From positions 248,001-312,000 of the forward strand of contig NZ_WWCU01000003.1 of the NCBI RefSeq assembly GCF_009857595.1: DNA of 64,000 nt. The letters are read 5' to 3'. A program made the translations under genes and the position numbers. Below are positions 1-7,886 of the stretch, piece by piece. The notes below the pieces were generated by a model, which saw nothing but the letters and a program-made list of their open reading frames with translations, did no database searches and was not told the origin of the DNA. Origin of the DNA: Pseudoduganella aquatica (lineage in GTDB: Bacteria > Pseudomonadota > Gammaproteobacteria > Burkholderiales > Burkholderiaceae_D). The first letter of the stretch is position 1. Each line of letters starts with the position of its first letter.

Positions 1-2
1 AC

Positions 3-830
3 GGCGGCGAAGTGAAGGAAATGTGGATAGACACCAGCAAGGGCATCGGCATCGGCGACGGCCACGCGGAAGCCGTCGAGCTGGTGGCGCGTTCGCGCGC
101 AGCGGTCAGCCGCTTGTTCGAAGCGGCCAGCCAGGCCGCCGCCCAGCTGCCGGACTCGCTCCCCTCGGCATTGCCCGATGCGGTATCTTCCGCGCTGCCC
201 GTGGTGGAGGACATCATCGGTTCCATCACCCACCACCCCGGCGCCATGCTGAGCCTGGTGCGCCTGCGCGGCAGCGACGATTACACCTATATGCACTCGG
301 TGGCAGTGTGCGCCCTGATGGTAGCGCTAGCGAAGCATATGGGCATGGAGGCCGGCGCGGTGCGCGAATGCGGCCTGGGCGGCCTGCTGCACGACATCGG
401 CAAGGCGGTGGTGCCGTCCGATATCCTGAACAAGCCGGACCGGCTGAGCAAGGCAGAGTTTGAAGCGGTGAAGCTGCACCCGGTGGCGGGCCATGCGTTG
501 CTGTGCGCGGCGGGCGGCCTGCCGGCCGTGGTCACCGATATCTGCCTGCACCACCACGAGCGCTACGACGGCCAGGGCTACCCGTCCGGCCAGGCCGGCG
601 CCGCCATCAGCCTGGAGGCGCGCATGGGCGCCGTGTGCGACGTGTACGACGCCATCACCTCGCACCGGCCCTACAAGGCGCCGTGGAGTCCGCCGGACGC
701 GCTGCGCCGCATGGCGGACTGGACCCGCGACGGCCATTTCGATCCGGCCGTGTTCGCCGCCTTCGTGCGCTGCCTCGGCATCACGCCGGCCGCGCACTTC
801 ACCTGCGCCAGCGAACCGCAGGGAGCTTGA
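3..830 (+). CDS. HD-GYP domain phosphodiesterase, 5' end outside window
   Basis: Probable cyclic-di-GMP phosphodiesterase of the HD-GYP family, which linearises c-di-GMP in the cytoplasm. The frame is open to the left edge, so the N-terminus is missing; the first visible residues (..WIDTSKG..) resemble the end of the DUF3391 N-terminal domain often found in these proteins. Numbering from the GTG at 12, an early metal-ligand His lies at 95, the HD pair at 127-128 (LLHDIGK), and the signature HHERYDGQGYP at 181-191 is intact, so the domain looks catalytically competent. No other output or sensor domain is visible. The gene converges on the flavoprotein at 837, with only 6 bases between them. 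Confidence 0.9.
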   Translation, partial: GGEVKEMWIDTSKGIGIGDGHAEAVELVARSRAAVSRLFEAASQAAAQLPDSLPSALPDAVSSALPVVEDIIGSITHHPGAMLSLVRLRGSDDYTYMHSVAVCALMVALAKHMGMEAGAVRECGLGGLLHDIGKAVVPSDILNKPDRLSKAEFEAVKLHPVAGHALLCAAGGLPAVVTDICLHHHERYDGQGYPSGQAGAAISLEARMGAVCDVYDAITSHRPYKAPWSPPDALRRMADWTRDGHFDPAVFAAFVRCLGITPAAHFTCASEPQGA

Positions 831-836
831 ACGGTT

Positions 837-1955
837 TCAGGGCAGCAGCAGCGAGTGCTGGCTGGCGGTGTGGAAGTCGCGCCAGACGCGGTTGATTTCG
901 CTGCCCTCATGGGCCGCGTACAGGCCGCAGTAGGGATAGAGTTCATCCACCGCCTGGCGCGACACGGCCACCAGCGCCAGCGACGCCGCCTGCAGCGAGC
1001 CGGCGCCTTCAGCATCCAGCTGCGCGCCCGCCGCCACCTGCGCCCATGCATCGTCCAGCAGTTGATAGAAATGAGCGCGCGCCGCGCCGTAGGCCTGCTC
1101 CTTGCTGCTCAGCAGTTCCGCCACGCCGGGCGCCTCCAGCAGCGGCAGGCCGGACATGGAATGCTTGCGGCGGCTCATGGCGGGCCGGGCCAGCTGCATG
1201 AAGTGCGCGGCCATGCCCGCCACGTTGGCCGCCAAGGTGACAAAAGCCAGCGAATAGAAGGGAAAACGGTACAGCGGCCCGGGCGACGTGGCCGCTTCCG
1301 GGCGGATGGCGAAGCCGTGGTCGCGGTGCAGCCACTGGCCGTCGACGCGGTAGCTGTGCGAGGCGCTGGCGCGCATGCCTATGCTGCCCCACGACGGCTC
1401 CATCCGCACCAGCGCCGCCGGGATGATGAAGGCGCGGATGCGCGGCGCGCCGTGCTCGTCGAGCAGGGGCCGGCCGTGTTCGCGCAGCACCGCGTTCAGG
1501 GTGAAATGGGTGGCCATGGGCGCGCCGCTAGCGTAGTCCCAGCGGCCGGTGATGCGGTAGCCCTCGCCTTCCAGCTCGGCATGCCCGGTGGGCGCGCCGC
1601 TGCCGCCCACGCACACGCGCCGCGTGCCGATGATGGCGCGCGCCGTCTGCGGCGGCAGGAAGCCGGCGAACCAGCCGGCGCCGGCGCATAGCGTGAGCAC
1701 CCAGCCCATGCTGCCGTCGACGGCGGCCACCGCTTCTTCCAGCCGCACGGCGTCCGGCAGGGCCAGCTCGGCGCCGCCGCAGCTGCGCGGCGCCAGCATC
1801 TTCAGCCAGCCGCGCCGGTGCAGCAAGGCTTGCTGGACGGGGTGCAGGAAGCGCGCCGCGTCGGCGGCGGCGGCATGGCGCAGGATGCGCTGCGCGTCGC
1901 GCCCGGCCAGCGGCGCAGCAAAGGGATGGCGGGAAGGTGCGGCGGTATCGGTCAT
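837..1955 (-). CDS. acyl-CoA dehydrogenase-fold flavoprotein
   Basis: A 372-residue protein of the acyl-CoA dehydrogenase fold. Its overall layout is an N-terminal helical domain, a central beta domain with W..ASGA.. and RAFIIP, and a C-terminal four-helix part ending in RVWRDFHTASQH. The ending is more like the flavin-dependent monooxygenase branch (the DszC and HpaB/HsaA-type oxygenase group) than true beta-oxidation dehydrogenases, because the usual catalytic Glu region is not evident. The substrate cannot be told. It stands alone: its 5' end faces the 3' end of the glycine-zipper gene, and it has a poor ribosome binding site. A true acyl-CoA dehydrogenase remains possible. Confidence 0.75.
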   Translation of the reverse strand: MTDTAAPSRHPFAAPLAGRDAQRILRHAAAADAARFLHPVQQALLHRRGWLKMLAPRSCGGAELALPDAVRLEEAVAAVDGSMGWVLTLCAGAGWFAGFLPPQTARAIIGTRRVCVGGSGAPTGHAELEGEGYRITGRWDYASGAPMATHFTLNAVLREHGRPLLDEHGAPRIRAFIIPAALVRMEPSWGSIGMRASASHSYRVDGQWLHRDHGFAIRPEAATSPGPLYRFPFYSLAFVTLAANVAGMAAHFMQLARPAMSRRKHSMSGLPLLEAPGVAELLSSKEQAYGAARAHFYQLLDDAWAQVAAGAQLDAEGAGSLQAASLALVAVSRQAVDELYPYCGLYAAHEGSEINRVWRDFHTASQHSLLLP

Positions 1956-1994
1956 GCTGGGCTAGGCGCAGTGGCTAAGCCCAGCATTCTCGCA

Positions 1995-2552
1995 TTATTT
2001 CTGCTCAGGCGGCGTGCCGGCCTGATTGCGCTTGGCCACTTCGTTGCCGATGTAGCCGCCGCCGATGGCGCCCGCCACCGTGGCCAGCGTGCGGCCTTTG
2101 CCGCCGCCCACCTGGTTGCCCACCAGGCCGCCCACCACCGCGCCGATGCCGATGCCGAGCGCGCTGTTCTGCGGCGCCGGAGCAGGGGCCGGGGCCGGCG
2201 CAGGCTGCTGGGCTACCTGCTGGCTTGCCTGTTCCTGCGGCGCAGGCTTGGCGTATTCATGATGCACCACGGTCTTGTGATGCACCACTTCCTTGACCGC
2301 CGGTGCGGGGACTGCTGCTGGTGCCGGTGCAGCAGCCGGCTGCGCAGCCAGCGCGCCCGGCGCAGCCGTGCTCAGCTCGGCCGGCGAACCTGCTTGCACC
2401 GCCGCCGTGACGGGCGCGGTCTCCACACTGTGTTTTGTGCCGGGCAGCAAGCCGGCGAAGGCGGCGGCGCCGACCAGGCTGGCGATGGTGACCGAGGCGG
2501 CGGCAACAGCCATCAGCGGGTGGATGCGGGTGGTGGTCGAGGTGTTTTCCAT
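1995..2552 (-). CDS. glycine zipper 2TM domain envelope protein
   Basis: A 185-residue envelope protein. The start at 2552 is preceded by GGAGAAT at good spacing, which is better than the longer upstream reading. Order of parts: a short cytoplasmic tail; one hydrophobic segment (about residues 13-36, ending AFAGLLPG); a long Ala/Pro-rich linker with a His-rich VHHK..VHHEY patch; then a C-terminal glycine zipper (about 125-175, GIGIGAVVGGLVGNQVGGG and a second GAIGGGYIGNEVAK). Glycine zipper 2TM proteins (the SlyB/Rick-17kDa type) associate with the outer membrane or bridge the envelope; no enzymatic role is expected. A short relative that lacks the zipper is encoded at 21645. Confidence 0.85.
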   Translation of the reverse strand: MENTSTTTRIHPLMAVAAASVTIASLVGAAAFAGLLPGTKHSVETAPVTAAVQAGSPAELSTAAPGALAAQPAAAPAPAAVPAPAVKEVVHHKTVVHHEYAKPAPQEQASQQVAQQPAPAPAPAPAPQNSALGIGIGAVVGGLVGNQVGGGKGRTLATVAGAIGGGYIGNEVAKRNQAGTPPEQK

Positions 2553-2779
2553 TTTTATTCTCCGTAGGACAGGCGCACAATCGCGCCGATACGGTGATAA
2601 CGCGCCAGAAACGAAGCCGGCTGTTGGAAAAATGTTTCCCAAGTAATCAAATGTAAGCGCCAAACCAACGCGGCCTGTGTACGTTGGCGCACGGACCAAC
2701 GGCCCCTTCCCACCGAGAATAGCCCCAAGGGCCAGACCCGGCCGGGCTGGCCCGTCAGTCAACCGTGAAGGGGATCAAC

Positions 2780-3049
2780 ATGAACTTTATAATCTGGATC
2801 GTAATCGGCGGCATTATCGGCTGGCTTGCCAGCATGGTCATGAAGACCGACGCGCAGCAGGGCATCTTCCTCAATATGGTGGTGGGGATAGTCGGCGCGC
2901 TGCTGGGCGGCTGGCTGCTGGCGCCGATGTTCGGCAGCGGCACCATCAACGCCGACGACTTCAGCGCCTTGTCGCTGCTGGTTTCCTTCCTGGGCGCGGT
3001 CATCCTGCTCGGCATTGTCAACCTGATATTCCGGGGCCGCCTGCGCTAG
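2780..3049 (+). CDS. GlsB/YeaQ/YmgE family stress response membrane protein
   Basis: An 89-residue inner-membrane protein with three hydrophobic segments and the family's Gly-rich first helix (IGGIIGWLAS) followed by a MVVGIVGALLGGWL helix. Relatives are small general-stress transglycosylase-associated-type proteins of unknown biochemistry. The ATG at 2780 is preceded by GAAGGGG, so it is preferred over the in-frame GTG at 2765. The gene is monocistronic: a strong terminator follows at 3066-3101, and the divergent gene upstream encodes the glycine-zipper protein, so the two envelope genes share the 2553-2779 promoter region. Confidence 0.88.
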   Translation: MNFIIWIVIGGIIGWLASMVMKTDAQQGIFLNMVVGIVGALLGGWLLAPMFGSGTINADDFSALSLLVSFLGAVILLGIVNLIFRGRLR

Positions 3050-3065
3050 TCCCCCCCGCCGGCAT

Positions 3066-3101
3066 GCACAAAAAGCCAACACAACCGTTGGCTTTTTGTG
3101 C
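3066..3101 (+). terminator. Rho-independent terminator after the GlsB-like gene
   Basis: A perfect 15-bp inverted repeat (3066-3080 against 3087-3101) with a six-base loop. The arms carry an A-run on the left and a T-run on the right (GTTGGCTTTTTG), so it could stop transcription from either side. Confidence 0.85.
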
Positions 3102-3120
3102 ACAGCAACCAAGAATGTCG

Positions 3121-3149
3121 TTGACGGAATAGCACTCCATAAGGATACT
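3121..3149 (+). promoter_or_regulatory. sigma-70-type promoter of the S46 peptidase gene
   Basis: TTGACG at 3121-3126 and GATACT at 3144-3149 with exactly 17 bases between them, just downstream of the terminator. Transcription would start near 3156, leaving a leader of about 27 bases before the ATG at 3183. Confidence 0.6.
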
Positions 3150-3182
3150 CGGCATTTTTCCGCCCCTTGAGTGTCCTATTCA

Positions 3183-5339
3183 ATGAATAAAACCCTGATC
3201 GCGCTCGCCATCCTGAGCACCGCAGCCCACGCCGACGAAGGCATGTGGATGCCGCAACAGCTGCCACAAGTAGCCAAGCAACTGAAAGCCGCCGGCCTGA
3301 AGCTGGACCCGTCCAAACTGACCCAGCTGACCGAGTTCCCTATGGGCGCCATCGTCAGCCTGGGCGGCTGCTCGGCCTCCTTCGTGTCGCCGCAAGGCCT
3401 GGTTGCCACCAACCACCACTGCGTCTACAACAGCGTGGCGCACAACTCCACTCCGCAGAACGACCTGCTGGCCAACGGTTTCCTGGCCAAGTCCTTCGCC
3501 GATGAAGTGCCGGCCGTGCCGGGCACCCGCATCTTCGTGACCAAGGAAGTGGTGGACGTGACCTCCAAGATCATCACGCCTGAAGTGGCCAAGCTGAGCG
3601 GCAAGAAGCGCAGCGACGCGATCGAGAAGAACCAGAAGGCCATGGTGGCCGAGTGCGAAAAAGACGAGGGCCACCGCTGCACCGTCGCCGCCTACTACGG
3701 CAGCCTGGAATACTACAAGATCAAGCAACTGGAAATCCGCGACGTGCGCCTGGTGCACGCGCCGCCGGCCGGCGTGGGCAAGTTCGGCGGCGACACCGAC
3801 AACTGGATGTGGCCGCGCCACACCGGCGACTACGGCTTCTACCGCGCCTACGTGAGCAAGGACGGCAAGGCCGCCGACTTCAGCAAGGACAACGTGCCTT
3901 ACGTGCCCAAGCACGTGCTGAAGCTGGCCAAGGAAGGCGTGAAAGAAGGCGACTTCATCATGGTGGCCGGCTACCCAGGCCGCACCAACCGCCACCGCCT
4001 GCCGTCGGAAGTGGACTTCACCTTCGGCTGGAACTATCCGCAGTTCGTGAAAGCGTCGGGCGACAACCTGGCCATCATCGCCGCTGAAACCAAGGACAAC
4101 AAGGACAGCGCGCTGAAATACGCAGGCCAGGTGGCCGGCATCAACAACTACTACAAGAACCGCCAGGGCATGCTGGACTCCTACGCCGGTAGCGACTTCC
4201 TGGCCCGCAAGACCAAGGAGCACGAAGAGCTGAAAGCCTGGGTCAACAGCGACGCCAAGCGCAAGGCTGAATACGCGGCCGGCATCGCCCAGGTGGAAGA
4301 GCTGATCACCAAGCGCGACGCCAACGTCAAGCGCGAATTCGAACTGAGCTACTCGCAGCCTCGCCTGCTGAGCTCGGCCCGTTCGCTGTACCGCCTGGCG
4401 CAGGAATCGCAAAAGCCGAACGCCGACCGCAAGGCCGGCTTCCAGGAACGCGACCTGAAGCGCTTCGAAGCGTCGGTCTCGGCACTGGTGCGCAGCTACG
4501 ACGAGAAAGTGGACAAGGCGCTGGTGCTGCACCACCTGGCCAAGTACGCCGCCATGCCTAAAGCCGAGCGCAACGCCAACTGGGACGCCGCCATCGGCAT
4601 CGTGGACGGCATGGACGCCGCCGCGCTGAAAGCCGCCATCGACAAGCTGTACGCCGGCAGCAAGCTGGGCGACGCCGCCGAGCGCAAAGCATGGCTGGGC
4701 AAGAAGCCGGCCGACTTCCAGGCATCGAACGACAGCTTCATCAAAGCCGCCGTCGCCATGTACGACGTGGCGATGAAGGAAGAAGCGGAAGAAGAAGAGC
4801 TGGCAGGCAGCCTGCAGCAAGCCTACTCGAGCTACATGAAGGCCAAGATCGCCTACATGAAGACCAAGGGCCAGGCCGTCTACCCTGACGCCAACAGCAC
4901 CCTGCGCGTGACCTTCGGCAAGATCGCCGGCCGCCCATGGGGCACGGCCGACGGCACCGCCTGGACCGCGTTCACCACCGTCAAAGGCGTGGCCGCCAAA
5001 GCCACCGGCGAAGGCGAGTTCAACGCGCCGAAAGCCCAGCTGGACGCGATCAAGAACAAGGACTTCGGCAAGTTTGTCGATCCTGCGCTGAAATCGGTGC
5101 CGGTCAACTACCTGGCTACGCTGGACATCACCGGCGGCAACTCCGGTTCGGCCGCGCTGAATGCCAAGGGCGAGTTCATCGGCCTGGCCTTCGACGGCAC
5201 GCTGGACTCCATCATTTCGGACTGGGACTTCAACAACGCCAACACGCGCGACATCCAGGTCGACCTGCGCTACATGCTGTGGAACATGAAGCACGTGGAC
5301 AAGGCCGACAACCTGCTGAAAGAAATGGGCGCCGAGTAA
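3183..5339 (+). CDS. S46 family dipeptidyl-peptidase (DPP7/DPP11-like)
   Basis: A 718-residue periplasmic serine exopeptidase of family S46, which removes dipeptides from oligopeptides. The ATG at 3183 gives a clear signal peptide (MNKTLIALAI..AHA); the GTG at 3171 only adds four residues. The probable catalytic triad is visible: His79 in TNHHC, Asp216 in the WMWPRHTGD block and Ser654 in TGGNSGSAAL. The length matches the family (about 700-720). The P1 specificity (hydrophobic versus acidic) cannot be assigned here. The gene has its own promoter and a terminator at 5380, so it is monocistronic. Lys- and Ala-rich codon use gives long antisense shadow frames that are not genes. Confidence 0.93.
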   Translation: MNKTLIALAILSTAAHADEGMWMPQQLPQVAKQLKAAGLKLDPSKLTQLTEFPMGAIVSLGGCSASFVSPQGLVATNHHCVYNSVAHNSTPQNDLLANGFLAKSFADEVPAVPGTRIFVTKEVVDVTSKIITPEVAKLSGKKRSDAIEKNQKAMVAECEKDEGHRCTVAAYYGSLEYYKIKQLEIRDVRLVHAPPAGVGKFGGDTDNWMWPRHTGDYGFYRAYVSKDGKAADFSKDNVPYVPKHVLKLAKEGVKEGDFIMVAGYPGRTNRHRLPSEVDFTFGWNYPQFVKASGDNLAIIAAETKDNKDSALKYAGQVAGINNYYKNRQGMLDSYAGSDFLARKTKEHEELKAWVNSDAKRKAEYAAGIAQVEELITKRDANVKREFELSYSQPRLLSSARSLYRLAQESQKPNADRKAGFQERDLKRFEASVSALVRSYDEKVDKALVLHHLAKYAAMPKAERNANWDAAIGIVDGMDAAALKAAIDKLYAGSKLGDAAERKAWLGKKPADFQASNDSFIKAAVAMYDVAMKEEAEEEELAGSLQQAYSSYMKAKIAYMKTKGQAVYPDANSTLRVTFGKIAGRPWGTADGTAWTAFTTVKGVAAKATGEGEFNAPKAQLDAIKNKDFGKFVDPALKSVPVNYLATLDITGGNSGSAALNAKGEFIGLAFDGTLDSIISDWDFNNANTRDIQVDLRYMLWNMKHVDKADNLLKEMGAE

Positions 5340-5379
5340 GCACAGGCGTCTGCCCCGGGGCGGCCACCCGCCCCTTGAA

Positions 5380-5415
5380 AGCCACGCGCGCCCGACTGCC
5401 CGCGTGGCTTTTTTT
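5380..5415 (+). terminator. Rho-independent terminator after the S46 peptidase
   Basis: A nine-base stem AGCCACGCG (5380-5388) pairs with CGCGTGGCT (5401-5409) and runs straight into a seven-T tract (5409-5415). Confidence 0.85.
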
Positions 5416-5436
5416 CGTCCGCACGGTTGATGCGGA

Positions 5437-5754
5437 TCAGGCCGGGGCGAGTTTCAGGCCGGCGATGCAGGCGATGATGGCGGCGATCAACAACAGGCGC
5501 AGGGGGCTGGCGCTTTCGCCGAAGGCGGCGATGCCGATCAGCGCGGCGCCGGCCGCGCCCAGGCCGGTGAACACCGCGAAGGCCGTCCCCACCGGCAGCT
5601 GCCTGAGCGATATCGCCAGCAGCGCGATGGCGCCGTTGGCGAACACCAGGCCCGCCACGCTGGGCCAGAAACGGGTCCAGCCTTCGGCGTATTTCAGGGC
5701 CACCGCCATCGCGATATCGACCAGCGCGGCGGCCAGCAGGATGGTCCAGGCCAT
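5437..5754 (-). CDS. small multidrug resistance (SMR) family transporter with Asp13
   Basis: A 105-residue protein with four transmembrane helices and clear SMR features: the KYAEGWTRFWPS block after helix 1, LPVGTAFAVFTGLGAAG in helix 3, and a FGE turn before helix 4. SMR proteins exchange protons for guanidinium or quaternary ammonium cations as dual-topology dimers. The TGLGAAG stretch is closer to the Gdx/SugE branch than to EmrE. The essential helix-1 glutamate (Glu13 of Gdx, Glu14 of EmrE) is aspartate here (codon GAT, 5716-5718), and the conserved Tyr/Trp pair of helix 3 is Phe/Phe. The start lies one base from the stop of the truncated GST gene, so the two were probably cotranscribed. 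Confidence 0.85.
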   Translation of the reverse strand: MAWTILLAAALVDIAMAVALKYAEGWTRFWPSVAGLVFANGAIALLAISLRQLPVGTAFAVFTGLGAAGAALIGIAAFGESASPLRLLLIAAIIACIAGLKLAPA

Positions 5755-5755
5755 G

Positions 5756-6295
5756 TCACTCCCCTTTCGCCTGCGCCATGCCGCGCTGCGTGGCGGGACG
5801 CTGCGCAATGCGTTCCAGCCACGTCGACACCGCCGGATACCCGGCCATGTCCAGCCCCAGCTCGTGGTGCGACGCCAGCCACGGCCAGGTGGCGATGTCG
5901 GCGATACTATAGCTGGCGCCCGCCAGCCAGGCGCTGGAAGCCAGCCGCTGCTCGTACACGCCGTACAGGCGGTGCACCTCGCGCCCATAGCGCTCCAGCG
6001 CCTGCTCATTGCGCGGCCCGGCGACGGCGCCATGGCGGAACCACCACAGCTGTCCCAGCATCGGCCCCACGCTGGCCACTTGCAGGAACAGCCATTGCAG
6101 CACCGTGCTGCGCGCCGCGCCGTCCCTGGGCAGCAGGCGCCCTGCCTTGTCGGCAAGGTGGATCAGGATGGCGCCGGATTCAAAGATGGCCTGGCCACTA
6201 TCCACCAGCAGGGGAATCTTGTGGTTGGGGCTCATGGCCGCGAACTCGGGCTGGTGCTGCTGGCCTGCGTTCAGGTGCGCGCTGTCCAGCGCCAT
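5756..6295 (-). pseudogene. glutathione S-transferase lacking its N-terminal third
   Basis: From about residue 9 (LNAGQQHQPEFAAMSPNHKIPLLVDSG) the reading is typical of a GST: the end of the thioredoxin-like domain with cis-Pro (KIP), the ES motif that binds the gamma-Glu of glutathione (IFESGAI), then the helical C-terminal domain with ASYSIADIATWPWL. The first beta-alpha-beta unit carrying the catalytic Ser/Tyr is absent. The ATG at 6295 and the first few codons (MALDSAH) lie in sequence belonging to the adjacent LysR remnant on the other strand. The gene has therefore lost its 5' end by a deletion and is probably non-functional, though the frame itself is intact. Confidence 0.8.
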
Positions 6296-6683
6296 CTACG
6301 CCTCGCACAGCTATCTGAAGGCCGCCGCAAAGCGCGGCATCGCCCCGGACGACTGGGCCGCGCACGACTGGATCGGCCTGGACGACACGCTGGCCCACCT
6401 GGAGCAGGCCCGCTGGCTGGCGCAGAACGTGCCGCCCGGGCGCGTGCGCATGCGCGTGGACAGCCTGCTGGCCATGGTGGACGCCGCGCGCGACGGCATG
6501 GGCATGGCGCCGCTACTGTGCCACCTGGCCGGCGCCGAGCGCCGCCTGCAGCGCCTTGCCGACCCGGACCCGTGCTTCGACACCGGCCTGTGGCTGCTGA
6601 CCCACCGCGACCTGAAAGACACCGCGCGCATCAAGGCGCTGACCCGGTTCCTCTACGAAGACCTGGGCGCAGCGCTGGGCTAA
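6282..6683 (+). pseudogene. LysR-family regulator, C-terminal fragment
   Basis: About 130 codons of a LysR effector domain (IYASHSYLKAAAKRG, then DWIGLDDTLAHLEQARWL, VDSLLAMVDAARDGMGMAPLLCHLAG and LWLLTHRDLKDTARIKAL), ending at a proper stop. The DNA-binding winged helix and the first half of the effector domain are missing, and no start codon or ribosome binding site sits near the junction. It meets the headless GST gene tail-outward at about 6282-6295. In many proteobacteria a LysR gene and its target are divergent, so one deletion could have removed the shared promoter and both 5' ends. Confidence 0.8.
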
Positions 6684-6689
6684 ATCAAC

Positions 6690-7697
6690 TTACTTCAGGC
6701 GGGCCTTGAGTTCCTGCGACGCCTGGCTCATCGCTGCGCGCACCCCGTCCACGCCGCTCAGGGGATTGAGCAGGCCGAAGTCGTGGATCATGCCGTTGTA
6801 GCGCACCGCGGTCACGGTGACGCCGGCGGCGTCCAGCTTGCGGCCGTAGGCCTCGCCTTCGTCGCGCAGCACGTCGAATTCAGCGGTCTGGATCAGCGCA
6901 GGCGGCAGGCCTTGCAGCTGCGGCAGCGTGGCTTGCAGCGGCGACGCGTAGATCTCTTTGCGCTTGGCGGCGTCCTTGGTGTAGCTGTCCCAGAACCAGA
7001 CCATCATATTCCTGGTCAGGAAGTGGTTGTCGGCGAACTGCTGGTAGGACGGGGTATCGAAATTGGCGTCCGTTACGGGCCACAGCAGCAATTGCGAGCG
7101 CAGCTTGGGTTCGCCCTTGTCCTTGGACATCAGGGCCACCACGGCGGCCATATTGCCGCCCACGCTGTTGCCCGCCACCGCCAGGCGGCTGCCGTCCACC
7201 TGGATTTCCTTGCCGTGCGCTGCCACCCACTTGGTGGCGGCGTAAGCCTGCTTGATGGCGACGCCGTAGCCGGCCTCCGGCGAGCGGGTGTAGTCCACGT
7301 AGACCGCCACCGCGCCGGAACCGGACACCAGGTCGCGGATCAGGCGTTCATGGGTGGGGAAGTCGCCCAGCACCCAGCCGCCGCCGTGGAAGAACATGAA
7401 CGCGGGCAGCGTGCCTTTGCTGCCGGCTGGGCGCACAATCACCAGCTTGATCTCTTCGCCGTCCACCGTGATGGTCTTGCGCGACACGTCGGCCGCGGGC
7501 AGGGCGGCCCCCTTCTGCGCTCCTTCCAGCACGGCGCGGGCGGCGGCCGGCGTCATGGTTTCCAGCGGCTGGCCGCCTTCCAGCGCGGTCAGGAACTTGG
7601 CGGTCTTGGACTCCACGCCCGGCAGGCCGCCGGCGAAGGCGCTGGTAGCGATCAGGGTGGCCAGGGATGCTGCGATCAGGGTTTTGATGGTGCGCAT
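6690..7697 (-). CDS. secreted alpha/beta hydrolase, HSL-like esterase
   Basis: A 335-residue esterase of the bacterial hormone-sensitive-lipase family, with an N-terminal signal peptide (cleavage near AFA, residue 22). The oxyanion motif HGGG is at 104-107 and the nucleophile Ser178 sits in GNSVGG, where the family usually has GDSAGG. The probable acid is Asp275 (EFDVLRDE) and His305 is in MIHDF. It should hydrolyse short acyl esters in the periplasm; its natural substrate is unknown. It is divergent from the FMN reductase at 7887 across a 189-base gap carrying two TAGTGCRCTA palindromes, which suggests joint repression. Confidence 0.88.
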   Translation of the reverse strand: MRTIKTLIAASLATLIATSAFAGGLPGVESKTAKFLTALEGGQPLETMTPAAARAVLEGAQKGAALPAADVSRKTITVDGEEIKLVIVRPAGSKGTLPAFMFFHGGGWVLGDFPTHERLIRDLVSGSGAVAVYVDYTRSPEAGYGVAIKQAYAATKWVAAHGKEIQVDGSRLAVAGNSVGGNMAAVVALMSKDKGEPKLRSQLLLWPVTDANFDTPSYQQFADNHFLTRNMMVWFWDSYTKDAAKRKEIYASPLQATLPQLQGLPPALIQTAEFDVLRDEGEAYGRKLDAAGVTVTAVRYNGMIHDFGLLNPLSGVDGVRAAMSQASQELKARLK

Positions 7698-7723
7698 GAT
7701 TTATCCTATCGTTGGTTATTTAA

Positions 7724-7733
7724 TAGTGCACTA
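7724..7733. promoter_or_regulatory. operator-like palindrome 1 (esterase side)
   Basis: Perfect ten-base palindrome TAGTGCACTA in an A/T-rich setting, 27 bases from the esterase start. A near copy lies at 7788-7797, 64 bases away (six DNA turns). The likely binder is a TetR- or MarR-type repressor; none is encoded next to it. Confidence 0.5.
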
Positions 7734-7787
7734 CTTATTTGAGAGAGACCGGCAACGTTGTTGCCGCTGCATGGGACGAATAATACA

Positions 7788-7797
7788 TAGTGCGCTA
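7788..7797. promoter_or_regulatory. operator-like palindrome 2 (reductase side)
   Basis: Perfect ten-base palindrome TAGTGCGCTA, differing from the first copy only at the centre and followed by ATTTAATT. It lies 90 bases upstream of the FMN reductase start. Confidence 0.5.
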
Positions 7798-7886
7798 TTT
7801 AATTGCAAGCTATTTTTATCGTTCGCCGGGCGAGCGGCACTTGCGCTACAGTCAGGCTTGCCCATACACCAACACAGGAGAACCAC

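Noticed and set aside
3180..5294. 704-codon minus-strand frame opposite the S46 peptidase
   Set aside because: Shadow of a Lys/Ala-rich gene; no motifs and no start signals.
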